This document shows, piece by piece, positions 1 through 9,399 of a stretch of 64,000 nucleotides of DNA (position 1 is the first letter of the stretch; each line of letters starts with the position of its first letter). The stretch lies in the NCBI GenBank assembly GCA_026182355.1, contig JAPFBL010000049.1, positions 2,312,501 through 2,376,500 of the forward strand, read 5' to 3'. A program made the translations under genes and the position numbers. This stretch comes from Hermatobates lingyangjiaoensis (Eukaryota; Arthropoda; Insecta; Hemiptera; Hermatobatidae). Below the pieces are notes generated by a model. It was not told the origin of the DNA. It ran no database searches and saw only the letters and a program-made list of their open reading frames with translations.

Positions 1-1765
1 TGGAAGATTGAAATTGTTCTCTTTAAGTCACTCGTTATATATGTTGTGTATCGTATAAATTAAACCACTACAAAATAACACCGATACTTAATATGTTATC
101 TGATAATTTAATGAAACCAGTCTAAAGGCATTTGATTCTCATGATAGTGGAAATCATCATAAGTTCAATTCATTTAGAAAAAGTATACAAAAAAATACCA
201 TCTATATGGAATATTCTGTTGACTTCTCCATTCAATTGCATTTTTTTTTTTTTTTTGCACTCTTAATAACTACTAATTGTCTACCGAGCTTAAACAGTAA
301 CCCAGTAAGGCGTTTTAGTTGGTCATGTTTTATACTCACTACTCCTGGCCATTTGTATGGCTGCTCTTGAAATCAAACTCTACGATTGAATGAATATCCA
401 TACTATTATTTGTTATTATGCTCTTGAGTTTCCTTTGAAAGTTGTAACTTTAGTTAGAACTACTAACGCTAGTGCTACTATGATAATGCTGCTCCAATAA
501 ACGTCTGCTATCTAGGTGCCAACTTCAATACAGGACGTCATTTAGACACCATCTAATCAGTTGATACCGATGTCCAATCTGTAACGGGTGATAAGAGCAA
601 ACCTAATTCCTCTTATCTATCATTCGTAACTCCTCCTTCATTCCTGGAATATTGGTCAGGTTCTTATAAGTTGATCTTCAAATTAGTAACCAGATAAACC
701 ATGATATCAGCCTCTATTAATACTTTACATTTGTAGAATTTTTTTTATTTGTAAAACACTTTAAAACTAGTAGATAGTTGTGCCTTGGTTGAAATTTGTC
801 ATAACTTTATTGGATGAATAAATTAACATTATAAATATTATGATAGTAAATCAACATTCCGTAAATGTAGCTATAATTATTTATTAATTTTTAGATTTTA
901 ATATTAATTGTCTTCCTTAAGTTAACAAAAAATGAACTATTCGTCAATATATTAACCACAGTCAAATGATGCCTAATATGAAGAAGCAATAATCTTATGA
1001 TTGCTCGCGCTTTTTGTGTACGCAAAATTTTGAAGCTTTGAAAAAATATGCATAACTTTTGTTCCTTTCTTAAGGTTGTATGGTAAATAGCAAATGTTAC
1101 AAAGGATTGGATGCCTCTGACTCATTTATGACACGTCTCTCAATCAAGAGAACAAAGGGATCCTTACTCATCCCAATCCTCTAGTCCAATCACCCCCCCC
1201 CAATCACCTCCCCCCCCACTCACAATTCTTACATCGTACCCCCCAAACCCACAACCTCGCTCGTATTTCTCATCCCGGCAATAAATTTTAGGAAGATATG
1301 AGTACTACTACTCTCATACTCAAAATTTAGAACCAAAATTGAATATTATCAATCCAAAGAAAACGAAAATTATATTTCTGCAACATGTTACTTTACCTGA
1401 CCTAATTTGCTCTAATGAGTGCTCATTCTAAAATTAATATTTAAACAATTATGGTTTCCTGTTTGTAAGTGTTCCTTCAAAGAGCACTAGTTAACTAGTT
1501 AACTAGTTGTTAGCTAGTTGTTTATTTAAGGAGTTTACCTAATAATAAATTGAACTGACTGTATCAATAGAACTGCAGTGCACGACAAAGTAATCTGGAG
1601 GACGACAAAGTAATCTGGAGGCTATATGCACTTTGATGTTGAGGACTCTACAGTTTAATGATTTATACAATGCTTACATATAAGTGGCTTTCCAATATAT
1701 TATCTGCATCAAAAATGAATGTTATTTTTTTCTGGAAGTAATCTAAAACAGCACTTAGCCATTAT
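1..1765. other. AT-rich intergenic DNA, no gene seen
   Basis: I see no coding or RNA gene here. Minor landmarks are a poly-T run near 241-256, a C-rich stretch at 1191-1222, a repeated CTAGTTAA motif at about 1487-1520, and a perfect 20-bp tandem duplication at 1582-1601 and 1602-1621. Confidence 0.7.
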
Positions 1766-1776
1766 GGGTTTCTATA
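1766..1776. repeat. Target-site duplication, 3' side of the LINE derivative
   Basis: The 11-mer GGGTTTCTATA occurs here and again at 2388-2398, exactly bracketing the LINE-derived insertion. A duplication of this length is typical of target-primed reverse transcription. Confidence 0.75.
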
Positions 1777-2387
1777 TGTTTTTTTTTATTTTTATTATTA
1801 TTATTTGAGGGTGACTATAGCACTGCGTCTTAAAAACAACTATTGTACTTCCCCTATTCTGTACTAAAGTACCCCAGCAGTTAGTTTCAACTCCTCCAAG
1901 GAGCTCATCACTTTTGCTGGTCCAACGTAAACGTTTTTCAATGGTTTTGTTGAGTGGATCGAAGCACCAACTTCTGTGCAGAAAAGTTGCCTTACAGTCA
2001 GTCAGTAGGTGCAACGGTGTTTCTTCCTCTTTGCAGAATCTGCACAAACCATCATTGATAATGGCCATTCAGGCTCCCTACATTTCGGGAGAAAGTAACT
2101 TCCTTTCTCCTTCTTCGGGTTCTCAGGTGCACTTGTGGGAGGTTGGCTCCTACTAGTTAGTTCTTTTGGGCCCTCTGCGCTTCTGGAGGATGGTCTCCGG
2201 ACTTCCTTCTCCTTACAGGCGAACCTCTGAAGCTCTATAGGTGGTTGTCCGCTCCGGCTGAACACCGCATACCGGAGTAAGGCTATTTACTCAAGGGAGT
2301 CGCCTGTTACTCCTGAGGCTCCGTTCATAATACAGTAACCCCTTCATTATCCATCCGTCGGCACGGGTCGTATAACACCTTAGATTG
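1777..2387 (-). mobile_element. Internally deleted non-LTR retrotransposon (611 bp, 5' head joined to 3' tail)
   Basis: On the minus strand the element starts at 2387 with a GC-richer leader. It continues into a proline/serine/lysine-rich open stretch (about 2260-2105) that resembles the start of an ORF1, with no in-frame ATG at its head. It then jumps to the end of an ORF2, where about 2050-1960 encodes CRFCKEEETPLHLLTDC. That fits C-x2-C-x7-H-x4-C, the C-terminal zinc finger of many non-LTR elements. The 3' end is an A-rich TAA-type tail (about 1807-1777). Perfect 11-bp duplications flank both ends, so the compact form itself was inserted and is not simply a later deletion. Endonuclease, RT and RNase H are absent, so it must have moved in trans. 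The clade is not resolved. Confidence 0.75.
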
Positions 2388-2398
2388 GGGTTTCTATA
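2388..2398. repeat. Target-site duplication, 5' side of the LINE derivative
   Basis: This is the second copy of GGGTTTCTATA, matching 1766-1776 without mismatch. Confidence 0.75.
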
Positions 2399-3204
2399 CT
2401 AAATAAATTATTACTAAATTTAATAATTTATTAATTATTAATAAATATAATCCAACTCGCTTATGTATTTGTCCTGTACTGTTTCATGGGAGATGTATTT
2501 TTATTTAAAATTTTCTTTCCACTATTATTTATTTAACAACTAAATAAGTTGAAATTTTTTGAAGTAATCGAAAGCATTATTTAGCCGTTAGAGAGCAGGG
2601 AGTAAAAGTTATTTATTAAATTGTAACACTTCCAGTTGACATGTGAGCTCCTCCCTTCCATGACTGCACTTGATTGGTATTATAAAGAGGCCAAATGCAT
2701 GACAGCTTCCCATCGACCAATACATTGTACTCATTCTCTATTCACTCATCGTTAAAATGTTTTTCTTTCAGAGTTAATTGGAATAAATTTTTTTCTATAT
2801 CAGCCCTTGATATTTCTTGTTTGTGTCATGAGTTATTTAAGCTAATATTTACGCATGCAAGAGTGTGAAATCAAGTAAATGACTTCACTTTTGAAGTTTC
2901 AGTTTGAAAAAACACTTTACAGTCTTCTGAATAAACAACACCGAAAAAGGTTTAGATTTCTCTCAGTTCTACTTTTCAATCATCCTTATACGTTATGCTC
3001 CTGTAAATACTTGTGAACTCTTAATATTTAACAATAATGTATTTTACACAACCTTTCTTCAAAAGCATATCTTTGATAAAATATCAAACTCATTTTTTTC
3101 ATTATATTAGATTCAAAAACTTATTCACCAATTCCCTTTGATTCTTTTATATTTACCCAACATGTACTGCTTATCTGAATTTCTGTTTTATCGTCTCTGA
3201 ATTC
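2399..3204. other. AT-rich intergenic DNA, nothing recognised
   Basis: I see no coding, RNA or repeat signal here that I can support. Confidence 0.6.
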
Positions 3205-3400
3205 TATTACTTTAGGACGGGGTACGGGGGACAGAACTGGTGGTTGCCGGTTCGGTTACTTGCCGTTGCGACTACAACGTGCTCGGTCTCCGTTTCTCTT
3301 TTCTCCTGAAGACGGATTGCCCGAAATTTGAGTTTGTAAGTGTGTTTCCTTGTTCTTTATGTTACACTTCTTAAATTTTGATCTAGTATATATATCTATA
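3205..3400 (+). mobile_element. PLE-type terminal cassette (a), CTGAAGA/GAAA hairpin plus GTAAGTGTG
   Basis: A GC-richer lead (about 3215-3300) is followed by TCTCCTGAAGACGG. The CTGAAGA box is at 3306-3312, then a short hairpin, then CCGAAA, and about 10 bp on TTGTAAGTGTGTTTCC. The cassette ends in a short TA-rich tract near 3386-3398. The same order is found in the cassettes at 7061, 49745 and 50202, which supports a dispersed family. I read it as the terminal (pseudo-LTR/leader) part of a Penelope-like element. That identity is inferred, because no coding sequence is attached here. Confidence 0.55.
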
Positions 3401-3512
3401 GCAAAATTTCACAATAAACACGTGAAATAACAATCAATGTTCATACCACAATGAGAAATGGAAAAATAAGACTAAAATCATTCAACCGTATCAAGGGGTC
3501 TTCGTCAGCCAG
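3401..3512 (-). mobile_element. PLE-type terminal cassette (k), CTGACGA type
   Basis: On the minus strand this carries CTGACGA (3508-3502) and ends with the conserved hairpin arms ATTTCAC and GTGAAAT around 3404-3426. It is a diverged copy of the units at 6190-6362, 37175-37330 and 51114-51318. It lies directly against cassette (a) in the opposite orientation. Confidence 0.55.
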
Positions 3513-4159
3513 AAACCCAACTGAAGCACAAGATGTAGAAACATTATGGTGAAGGGTTCAGAGGAGTGATATTTTAACAGTGAGAAAGTGCAGGAAAGGA
3601 CAATAGTCTAGGGAGGATGTTTGAGTAAACAAAGGAGTACAGTAAAAAAAAATTTAAAATAACACACAACTTAGCTGATACCTGTTTCATAACAAGCTTA
3701 TCAGTTTCCTAAATAACACTCTTATACTTCGTCTGCACTGTAAAGTATATTTCCGATAGTCGATATGTTTCAAATGCTCACCCGTTCATTTTCAGGACAT
3801 GAATAATTTTTTGGGTGAATTTTCTAGTGTATAAGTATATAAATAGGGTATACAAATTGAAGACAGTGATAACCTTAACAATCTGAAAACACTGAACACA
3901 CTTACCTTAAAAACACTGAAGACAGTGTTTTTCTTAACATCATAATAAGCTATTTCTCAATCCTGCGGAGTGTGTGGCTTCGCGGTTTGAGTGACTTCCA
4001 GCAAAGGCCCTGCTTAGCCTTGATATTGTTTTTTTTTTTGTTTTCCAACGCCCACAGTTATAAGGCTTTCTCATTTAAATGCCGTTTAGGGGTGGGAATG
4101 GTAGCTCATTTACATTTACTTTTCTATTTGGCACCCATTTTAGTAATCATTTTAGTACT
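3513..4159. other. Unassigned sequence
   Basis: I recognise no gene. The part at 3960-4140 is less AT-rich than its surroundings, but I cannot assign it. Confidence 0.5.
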
Positions 4160-4374
4160 TTGATATGTTTTTGAAATTCTCCATTGCTTTACCCATTGTT
4201 GACGACAAGTAGTTTGAGGATGTCGACAGTTTTATTAAATGTCGGATCACCATCCAGTCGGATGATGTTTTGTACGCCCTATTCATTAATGCCTTTACAG
4301 TGCCGTGCTTGTATCTTGCAGGGCACTCACTTTTATTATTTAGATATATGGGTTTAAAAAATATGGATATAGTA
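4160..4374 (-). pseudogene. Penelope-like element RT fragment (after the catalytic box), inverted
   Basis: Read on the minus strand, this encodes the stretch just after the RT catalytic region: KSECPARYKHGTVKAL, then NRAYKTSSD, then VDILKLLVVNNG. The equivalent segment is intact in the neighbouring copy at 13660-13860 (minus), which lets the frame be recognised. A short deletion removes the CGIYLN region. It reads leftwards, while the endonuclease that should follow it lies to its right and reads rightwards. The 5' part of the element is therefore inverted against the 3' part at about 4375. It is a dead fragment, broken by a stop and a frame change. Confidence 0.75.
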
Positions 4375-4725
4375 CAGCCCCTTCAACAAACAAATCTGTT
4401 ATATATGTTCAAATGCCCAAACGGAAACTGTGAGTTCCGCAATCCCTCATATATCGGATCGACCACAACAACCTTGTCAAGGCGTCTCACTATGCACATC
4501 TCTTCAGAAGCGCAAAACACCCACTTGCAGCAAATACATAATTCAAATAAACCGTGAAACTCTTGTACAAAACACAAAAATAATAGCAAGAGAAAACGAT
4601 GAAAGAATTTACGGATAATAGAAGAATTGTATATCCTAGAGAAAGCCCAACATATAAATAATCAAAGTTTGAATTTTAGCAGAGTTCTAAGGTTATTCGC
4701 TAACGCCAAAACTTAGTGCGAGGCA
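4375..4725 (+). pseudogene. Penelope-like element GIY-YIG endonuclease domain, frameshifted
   Basis: PLEs carry a C-terminal GIY-YIG nuclease that nicks target DNA. Here the plus strand encodes LYMFKCPNGNCEFRNPSYIG, then STTTTLSRRLTMHIS, which has the C-x4-C pair and the YIG motif. After a frame change come INRETLVQNTKIIAR, ENDERIYG and, near the end, NFSRVLRLFANAK. The reading frame is broken around 4500-4560 and again after 4618. The 3' untranslated part runs on to a hammerhead-like hairpin at 4882 and a (TA)n tract at 4986. With 4160-4374 it forms one inverted 5'/3' insertion. Confidence 0.8.
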
Positions 4726-4881
4726 CTGCAGTGAATGACCTACTACATACCTGAAACGAACCCATCCCCTCCCACCAACCACCCAACAGATGTCTCAACC
4801 CCCAACCAGGAATAGTTCAGTTTGTGAATTGACTCTCACACGATGTGACATTACATTGTAATATGCTCTATACTTTAGTCG

Positions 4882-4930
4882 TAAGCTTAGCCTGATGATG
4901 GTCTACGAGACCGAAACATGTCGTTGTTTT
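4882..4930 (+). ncRNA. Hammerhead-ribozyme-like hairpin in PLE 3' region
   Basis: CTGATGA is at 4892-4898, one extra T at 4899, then a 5-bp stem II (GGTCT/AGACC around ACG), then GAAAC, AT, GTC. This can be read as the C3-A9 box, stem II, G12-A14, a 2-bp stem III (AC/GT) and a GUC cleavage site. A short stem I (TAGC with GTTG, including wobbles) is possible. Hammerhead ribozymes are known in PLE terminal repeats. The base between the conserved box and stem II is not canonical, so activity is uncertain. Confidence 0.5.
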
Positions 4931-4985
4931 ACTTAAAATAATATTTAGTTAGTTGTACCTATCCGATATAAACAGTGTCAGAATG

Positions 4986-5003
4986 TATATATATATATAT
5001 ATG
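4986..5003. repeat. (TA)n tract at the PLE 3' end
   Basis: An alternating TA run bounds the 3' side of the PLE fragment. The next PLE N-terminal fragment starts downstream in the same orientation. Confidence 0.85.
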
Positions 5004-5064
5004 AAAGAAAAAGTTTGGGCCAGTTGATTTTTTTATTCCCCGAGCAACACAGAAAAGCATGTAG

Positions 5065-5290
5065 GACATTTGAGAAGCTCTCTAAAATGGAAATCAAGCC
5101 TGAAATTTTTAGAAGCATGTTTGCAAGAAGGATTGCTACCAACCTTCACTAATATTCGAACTTATGGTCAAGCAGTCCGTATGAATAATGTTACCAAGAA
5201 ATATCTATATATATATATATATATATTAGAGAAATTGAGAGACTCAGTAGAAAAGTCGTGAAATTAAAAATAGGCATAGAATTTAACAAG
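5065..5290 (+). pseudogene. Penelope-like element N-terminal fragments, split by (TA)n
   Basis: The plus strand encodes KFLEACLQEGLLPTFTNI, then RTYGQAVRMNNVTKKY, ending at a (TA)n at about 5206-5226. After the tract a second N-terminal piece reads REIERLSRKVVKLKIG, then IEFNK. The motif EGLLPxxTNI recurs in at least six other fragments in this window and marks the N-terminal region of these PLEs. The stretch 5177-5205 is repeated exactly, inverted, at 6157-6185, where the protein continues into KKYRKSLIKYELEK. This is another broken, inverted PLE. Confidence 0.7.
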
Positions 5291-5329
5291 ATATATATAC
5301 AAAAATAAAGCTTATCGGGACTCGGTCAG

Positions 5330-6185
5330 TTCTTCAGGTTCAAATTAAACTCTCGTTGCCAACGTTTCGGTCTTTATTTAAAACCTTTTTCATAGGCAGA
5401 AGTATGAATTTTGAAACAGAAAAACTAAGTATTACATTCACTTTCTTTTTCCTGTTGGCTTTACCGATGAACTTATTACTCGGTTTTTAATTGAGCAGTG
5501 GGGTTTCGGGTGATGAGTTTGAATTTGGAGATGTCACTCAAGATTTCATTTCGTTTTTTGTTTATACTCACAAGTGTTGAGTATTACAAATGTACTGGCT
5601 TTGTCGACTCTTCTTATTCTTATGTCTTTATTTCCCGTTAATATTTTAGCGGCGGTGCTCAGTCTTTTTAGTGAGGAGTTTGCTGAAGTTAAAATCCCTT
5701 TGTTTGGTGGTCTCTGCTTTTAGTTGGTGATGCAAATTTGGGTGAATACTTATTATATCGTCTTCTTGTAGTTTTAGCAGCGATTGGTATCATATTTCCA
5801 CTTTAGTTTTTCTCTTAAACTGACAAAATTTCGTCCTAATGTAGCATTTCATCCCTAGAGATAATAACTCACGCTCATCTTCCTTCAATTCGTAATATGA
5901 TAGGTTGATAAATCCATTATTGTTGGCTGGTAGGCATACCATCCCGCCGTACATACTATTTAGTTTTTTAATCTTGCGGCTGATGTTAATCTGGTATTCT
6001 TGTCCGATTACTCCTTCTAGCATATTGAAAAACAGGTTCTTAGGTTTAGGTCTACGTTACCGTCTTGGATTTCTTATTTAATTCTTTTTGTTTCACTATC
6101 CAGGGTTAGTTTTGACTTCTCGTGCTTTTCCAATTCATACTTTATCAAACTTTTTCGATATTTCTTGGTAACATTATTCATACGG
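5330..6185 (-). pseudogene. Penelope-like element N-terminal domain fragment with terminal hairpin
   Basis: Read on the minus strand from 6185, this begins NNVTKKYRKSLIKYELEKHE. It continues with a stop-interrupted stretch, then ISRKIKKLNSMYGGM and FINLSYYELKEDERELLSLG (about 5990-5850). The latter resembles the NLSSYxLxxxExxLLxxG motif before the RT of PLEs. A few further matches follow (IISIHPNLHHQL, RDFNFSKLLTKKTE), then many stops. No RT fingers or palm follow. The element goes straight into a terminal hairpin (CTATGAAA, stem, GACCGAAACGTTGG) at 5400-5355. It is a deletion derivative of a PLE, probably of a lineage different from the one at 13125-14150. Confidence 0.65.
5355..5400 (-). 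ncRNA. Terminal hairpin, degenerate hammerhead-like (CTATGAAA type)
   Basis: On the minus strand GCCTATGAAAAAGG is followed by a loop, GACC, GAAACGTT and GGCA. TGCC/GGCA could form stem I, and AAAGGT with GACC part of stem II. The CTGATGA box is replaced by CTATGAA, so catalysis is doubtful. Related copies are at 50970-51015 (plus) and 51380-51425 (minus). Confidence 0.35.
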
Positions 6186-6189
6186 GGTA

Positions 6190-6362
6190 ACATTATTTAC
6201 ATACCGTAACAAGCGGTCTTCGTCAGAGTCAAAACCCATGAGTTGGGTTGTTTACTCTGACGAAGACCGCTTGTTACGGTTGAAAGATCTTAGTCTTGTT
6301 TTCCCATTTTCTTATTGTGGTTTGATCATTCATTGTTATTTCACGTGTTTATGTGAAATCTT
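6190..6362. repeat. Palindromic PLE-type terminal cassette (j)
   Basis: Two inverted copies of the CTGACGA unit face each other: minus 6226-6220 and plus 6257-6263. Each has stem GACCG/CGGTT followed by GAAA or a relic of it. The longer right copy runs through the conserved hairpin ATTTCAC/GTGAAAT (about 6338-6360) into a (TA)n at 6363-6381. The same family is at 3401, 37175 and 51114. Confidence 0.65.
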
Positions 6363-6381
6363 TATATATATATATATATAT
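6363..6381. repeat. (TA)n tract
   Basis: An alternating TA run bounds cassette (j). Confidence 0.85.
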
Positions 6382-6519
6382 CATTAAATAACTTGCCAAC
6401 TTTAAGTCTAGTATGTTTCTTACATACCTTCTCGAGTTTTCTTATATTATTTCTTCATCTTTCTGGTACCATATAAATCAACTCACTGAATGATTTGTTT
6501 ATATATTTTCCATATTTAC

Positions 6520-6562
6520 ACAGGGCCGACGTTTTGGTCTACACTGACCATTATCAAGGAAA
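6520..6562 (-). ncRNA. Hammerhead-like hairpin, degenerate, PLE 3' region
   Basis: On the minus strand CCTTGATAATGGTC, a 6-nt loop, GACC and AAAACGTCGG form the same layout as 4882-4930. The first box is changed (CTTGATAA) and GAAAC has become AAAAC. It lies about 220 bp downstream of the endonuclease fragment at 6980-6780, in the same orientation. Confidence 0.4.
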
Positions 6563-6779
6563 CCTTTTTACAATATTTTTACAATTCATAATAAAATACT
6601 TATTTACATTAACAATCCCTTCCCTTCATTCAAATATAACTAATAAAATACACTTTTCTAATTTACAATTTACCTTATGAACCTAAACATAAACTTGTGT
6701 TAACAGGTTTGTTTCTAAATACCCTACATGAATTTTACACAACATTACTTAATTCACTAATAGTTATTATGTCTTTTTC

Positions 6780-6980
6780 ACGTATGTAACTTTAAAATTC
6801 TAGAAAAACAATTGGCTTGATCGTTAAGGTTTGGCTTTTTTTCCTTTATACAAAACGATTCAATTATATGCAGCCTCGTATGGTTATTTTCTCGATATAA
6901 TACTTCAATGTTGTCTTCCAGCGTTTTGCTATTTAGCTTGCTTTTATGTATTTTCACTGCGTGTTCTTTAGGTGCTCCTT
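6780..6980 (-). pseudogene. Penelope-like element GIY-YIG endonuclease, C-terminal part
   Basis: The minus strand encodes GAPKEHAVKIHKSKLNSKTL, then EDNIEVLYRENN and HIIESFCIKEKKPNLN, then FSRILKLH. This is the C-terminal half of the PLE endonuclease: the GAPKxH motif, the xxIIExxxIxxxxPxLN helix and the final FxRILKL. The N-terminal half with the YIG motif is missing. It starts abruptly at 6980, where an N-terminal PLE fragment reads the other way. It belongs to a lineage distinct from the 4375 and 13125 copies. Confidence 0.75.
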
Positions 6981-7050
6981 AATAAACATATCAAGTTATT
7001 TAATGATATATGTTTAAAAGAAGGTCTGCTCCCAAAGTATACCAATATTA
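6981..7050 (+). pseudogene. Penelope-like element N-terminal fragment ending at (TA)n
   Basis: The plus strand encodes NIKLFNDICLKEGLLPKYTN, then the frame runs into a TA tract (about 7048-7059). It is head-to-head with the endonuclease piece at 6780-6980. Confidence 0.65.
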
Positions 7051-7060
7051 TATATATATT

Positions 7061-7225
7061 GCAAACAGGAAAACTATTCAAAAGGACAACAAACGTTTCA
7101 CGATGAATCACAAACACAGAACTAAGGAACAAACACACTTACGTATCTAATTTTCGGTTGAACCGTCATCAGGAGAGTTGAGATAGGGACACCAAGCACA
7201 CCTGTGAAGCGACGGTTGGAGACCG
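7061..7225 (-). mobile_element. (TA)n-bounded cassette (b), 165 bp, CTGATGA type
   Basis: It is bounded by TA tracts at about 7048-7059 and 7226-7236. On the minus strand a GC-richer lead is followed by CTCTCCTGATGACGG, a short hairpin (GGTT/AACC) and GAAAATTAG. CGTAAGTGTGTTTG comes next, then about 60 bp to the TA tract. CTGATGA is at 7172-7166. I see no open frame. The structure repeats at 12767-12923, 12951-13104 and 49994-50116. It may be a solo PLE terminus or a small non-autonomous passenger. Confidence 0.6.
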
Positions 7226-7236
7226 TATATATATAT

Positions 7237-8600
7237 TACTCTGTTTTTAGACTTATGAAAGAATTAAAATGCTTATTAATTCTGAAATTCTCCAGTATCA
7301 CGTTTTATAAATTACAGAAAACTTCGTTCAATTTTGTTGAACATATTCTTTATAGATAAAAAAATAATTTGTTGAATGCTTATTTTAGTTCCAGTATACT
7401 ATAAATCCTGATAATACGAATCCTTTAGCAGTCTGCCACATAATAATCACTTGAATGAGTACAAAAAGAGGAGTAAATAAAACTAAAGAGAGCGTTCACG
7501 CTAAAATATCCAAGCCTGGCAGATTTTAATCATGTACCATTAATCAACTAATTATGTAAAGTAGGGATTCTTAATTGGTTCGTGATCCAAAATTAGGTCA
7601 CTTGTTATGAGTACATTAATGAGGTCACGAAATTCCTCCAATAATGATTTTACTATAGGTACAGATATGTTTTATAAAATTAATTTATTTGTTATAATTG
7701 AATAAATCTAGACTATAAATATTTATAATTTTATATTCAATTATTGGGGTAAAAAATTAATATGTAAATAAAGTTGAATAATTAGTTATTATGAATAGAT
7801 TTCATATCCACATATTGGGGTAGAAAAATTACATATTCCAACCATAAAGGTTAATATGTTTTGAGTTATTATGTAAGTCGCATTTAATGCAATTTACAAG
7901 GTGAAATAAGTTACTCAATTTTGTTGAGTGAAGTCTAGTTTTTATTTTTTAATCACCTTCTCTATACGAAAATATTACTCAAAATTTGAATGCTGTGTTT
8001 ATAACGGGAAAGAATGTTTTGGGGACCTACAGTGCAGGAGGATAGGTTTTCGTATTTGGTCTGTCTGTGTGTGTCTTTATTTTTTTGTTTTAATAAAATT
8101 TATGTACCGTATCCTACATATTATAATCTTATATGCATTAAGGGAAATCATAATAATAATAATTCATGATTTTACAATGGAAATGTAAATATTCAACACA
8201 CTCTCATGGCACTAGCTCATCAAAGTCAATAACATTAATAAACTTAGACATAGAAAGAAGAATCTCTGATTTGAATAACTGATGAAGATGACATGGTGAC
8301 CAGGGATTTGAATGTGCAAATCAGTGGAGCTTTAATCACATCCAAGTGTGGACACTCCACTATGATGTTATATACCGTCTGAGTGGTTTTCGAAGAACAG
8401 GAGAAAGTGGATTACCTAAAGACTTAACCCCTTCAGCGATGATTTATATTTGCCATGTTTACTTAATAATTGAGGGTACTTGTATATTGGTTTCAAGTCC
8501 TTGTGCTTTTGATTGGATATTACATCAGGAAAAATCAGCTTGCTGGTCTCAACATTTGCTATTTAAGGGCAGTTTTTATTCCAAGCCATGATACTCGAAT
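7237..8600. other. AT-rich intergenic DNA, nothing recognised
   Basis: Two short open frames (7928-8188 and 8346-8591, plus) have no recognisable motif, and I do not call them genes. Confidence 0.6.
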
Positions 8601-8609
8601 CGCATTTTA

Positions 8610-8815
8610 ACTGCGGATACGGGATAATGCTCATAGTTGGTTGTCAGTTCGGTGCATCAAGAGGCTGCTGCAAGCAGGTTTAATCCACCCAAATTGGATG
8701 ATCCTGTCTTGACGTTCCAGCTCGTATAGCCGTCTTCTTGTTTCTTTTACCAGAGGTAGATTATCAGCATACTTAGTCAGTCCAGAAAACTCTGACACTC
8801 CATAAGGACACAATT
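8610..8815 (-). pseudogene. LINE RNase H domain fragment
   Basis: The minus strand encodes SEFSGLTKYADNLPLVKETR, then RRLYELERQDRIIQFGWIK. This resembles the RNase H of I/R1/LOA-type LINEs, where a helix precedes a strand ending in xIxFxWIxAH and then GNExAD. Here the last part is decayed to PACSSLLMHRTDNQL. It lies downstream, on the same strand, of the RT relic at 9400-10070, so both may come from one insertion. The assignment is moderate. Confidence 0.5.
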
Positions 8816-9399
8816 GATGTTACTTCCAATCAACTGTTTAGACTGTAGTACTTGTAGAGTCATACTTAATATACATATGTATGAGTGTATGCGCATGTGT
8901 ATTTGTGTGCGTTTTTTTAGAAGTAATATATATCAGTACACTTTACAAAACATCACATACCGATAGATAATTATTATTCATACAAGATTTATCGATATAA
9001 CAAAATGGTATATCAACTTGTATTAAGAGCCACACAGTTAATAATAAAAGTATAGAAATTCATTCTAACAGCATGCACATTTTTTAACGTTTTGAGATAA
9101 ATATTTAAAAATCAAAGTTAATTGAAATTAACAATATTAAACACTGTGACAGATATAAATTAAATAAATAGTTATGAAATAGGTAAATTGCAATATAATA
9201 TAAGAATTTAAGATTGTCAAAAATAATAATTCGAATATAATACATATTTCGGGTGTCATAAGGTATCAAAATCAATAGGATTTATATAATTTATTAAAGA
9301 AACCAAACTTCCTTGTAGTATCATTATCTTATTAGTGATACAAAAATCATTAGTACATTAGAGGCCAAGGGTCACCCGATGCAACAACTGTTTGCATAT
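8816..9399. other. AT-rich sequence between two LINE relics
   Basis: I see no coding signal. It is either very decayed LINE sequence or a later AT-rich insertion. Confidence 0.4.

Noticed and set aside
1582..1621. CRISPR-like or minisatellite array
   Set aside because: Only two 20-bp units in direct tandem, without spacers. It is a simple local duplication.
4270..4375. Plus-strand open frame beginning MYALFINAF (also at 13613-13855)
   Set aside because: It is the antisense of the PLE RT segment encoding PARYKHGTVKAL. The minus-strand reading matches the family.
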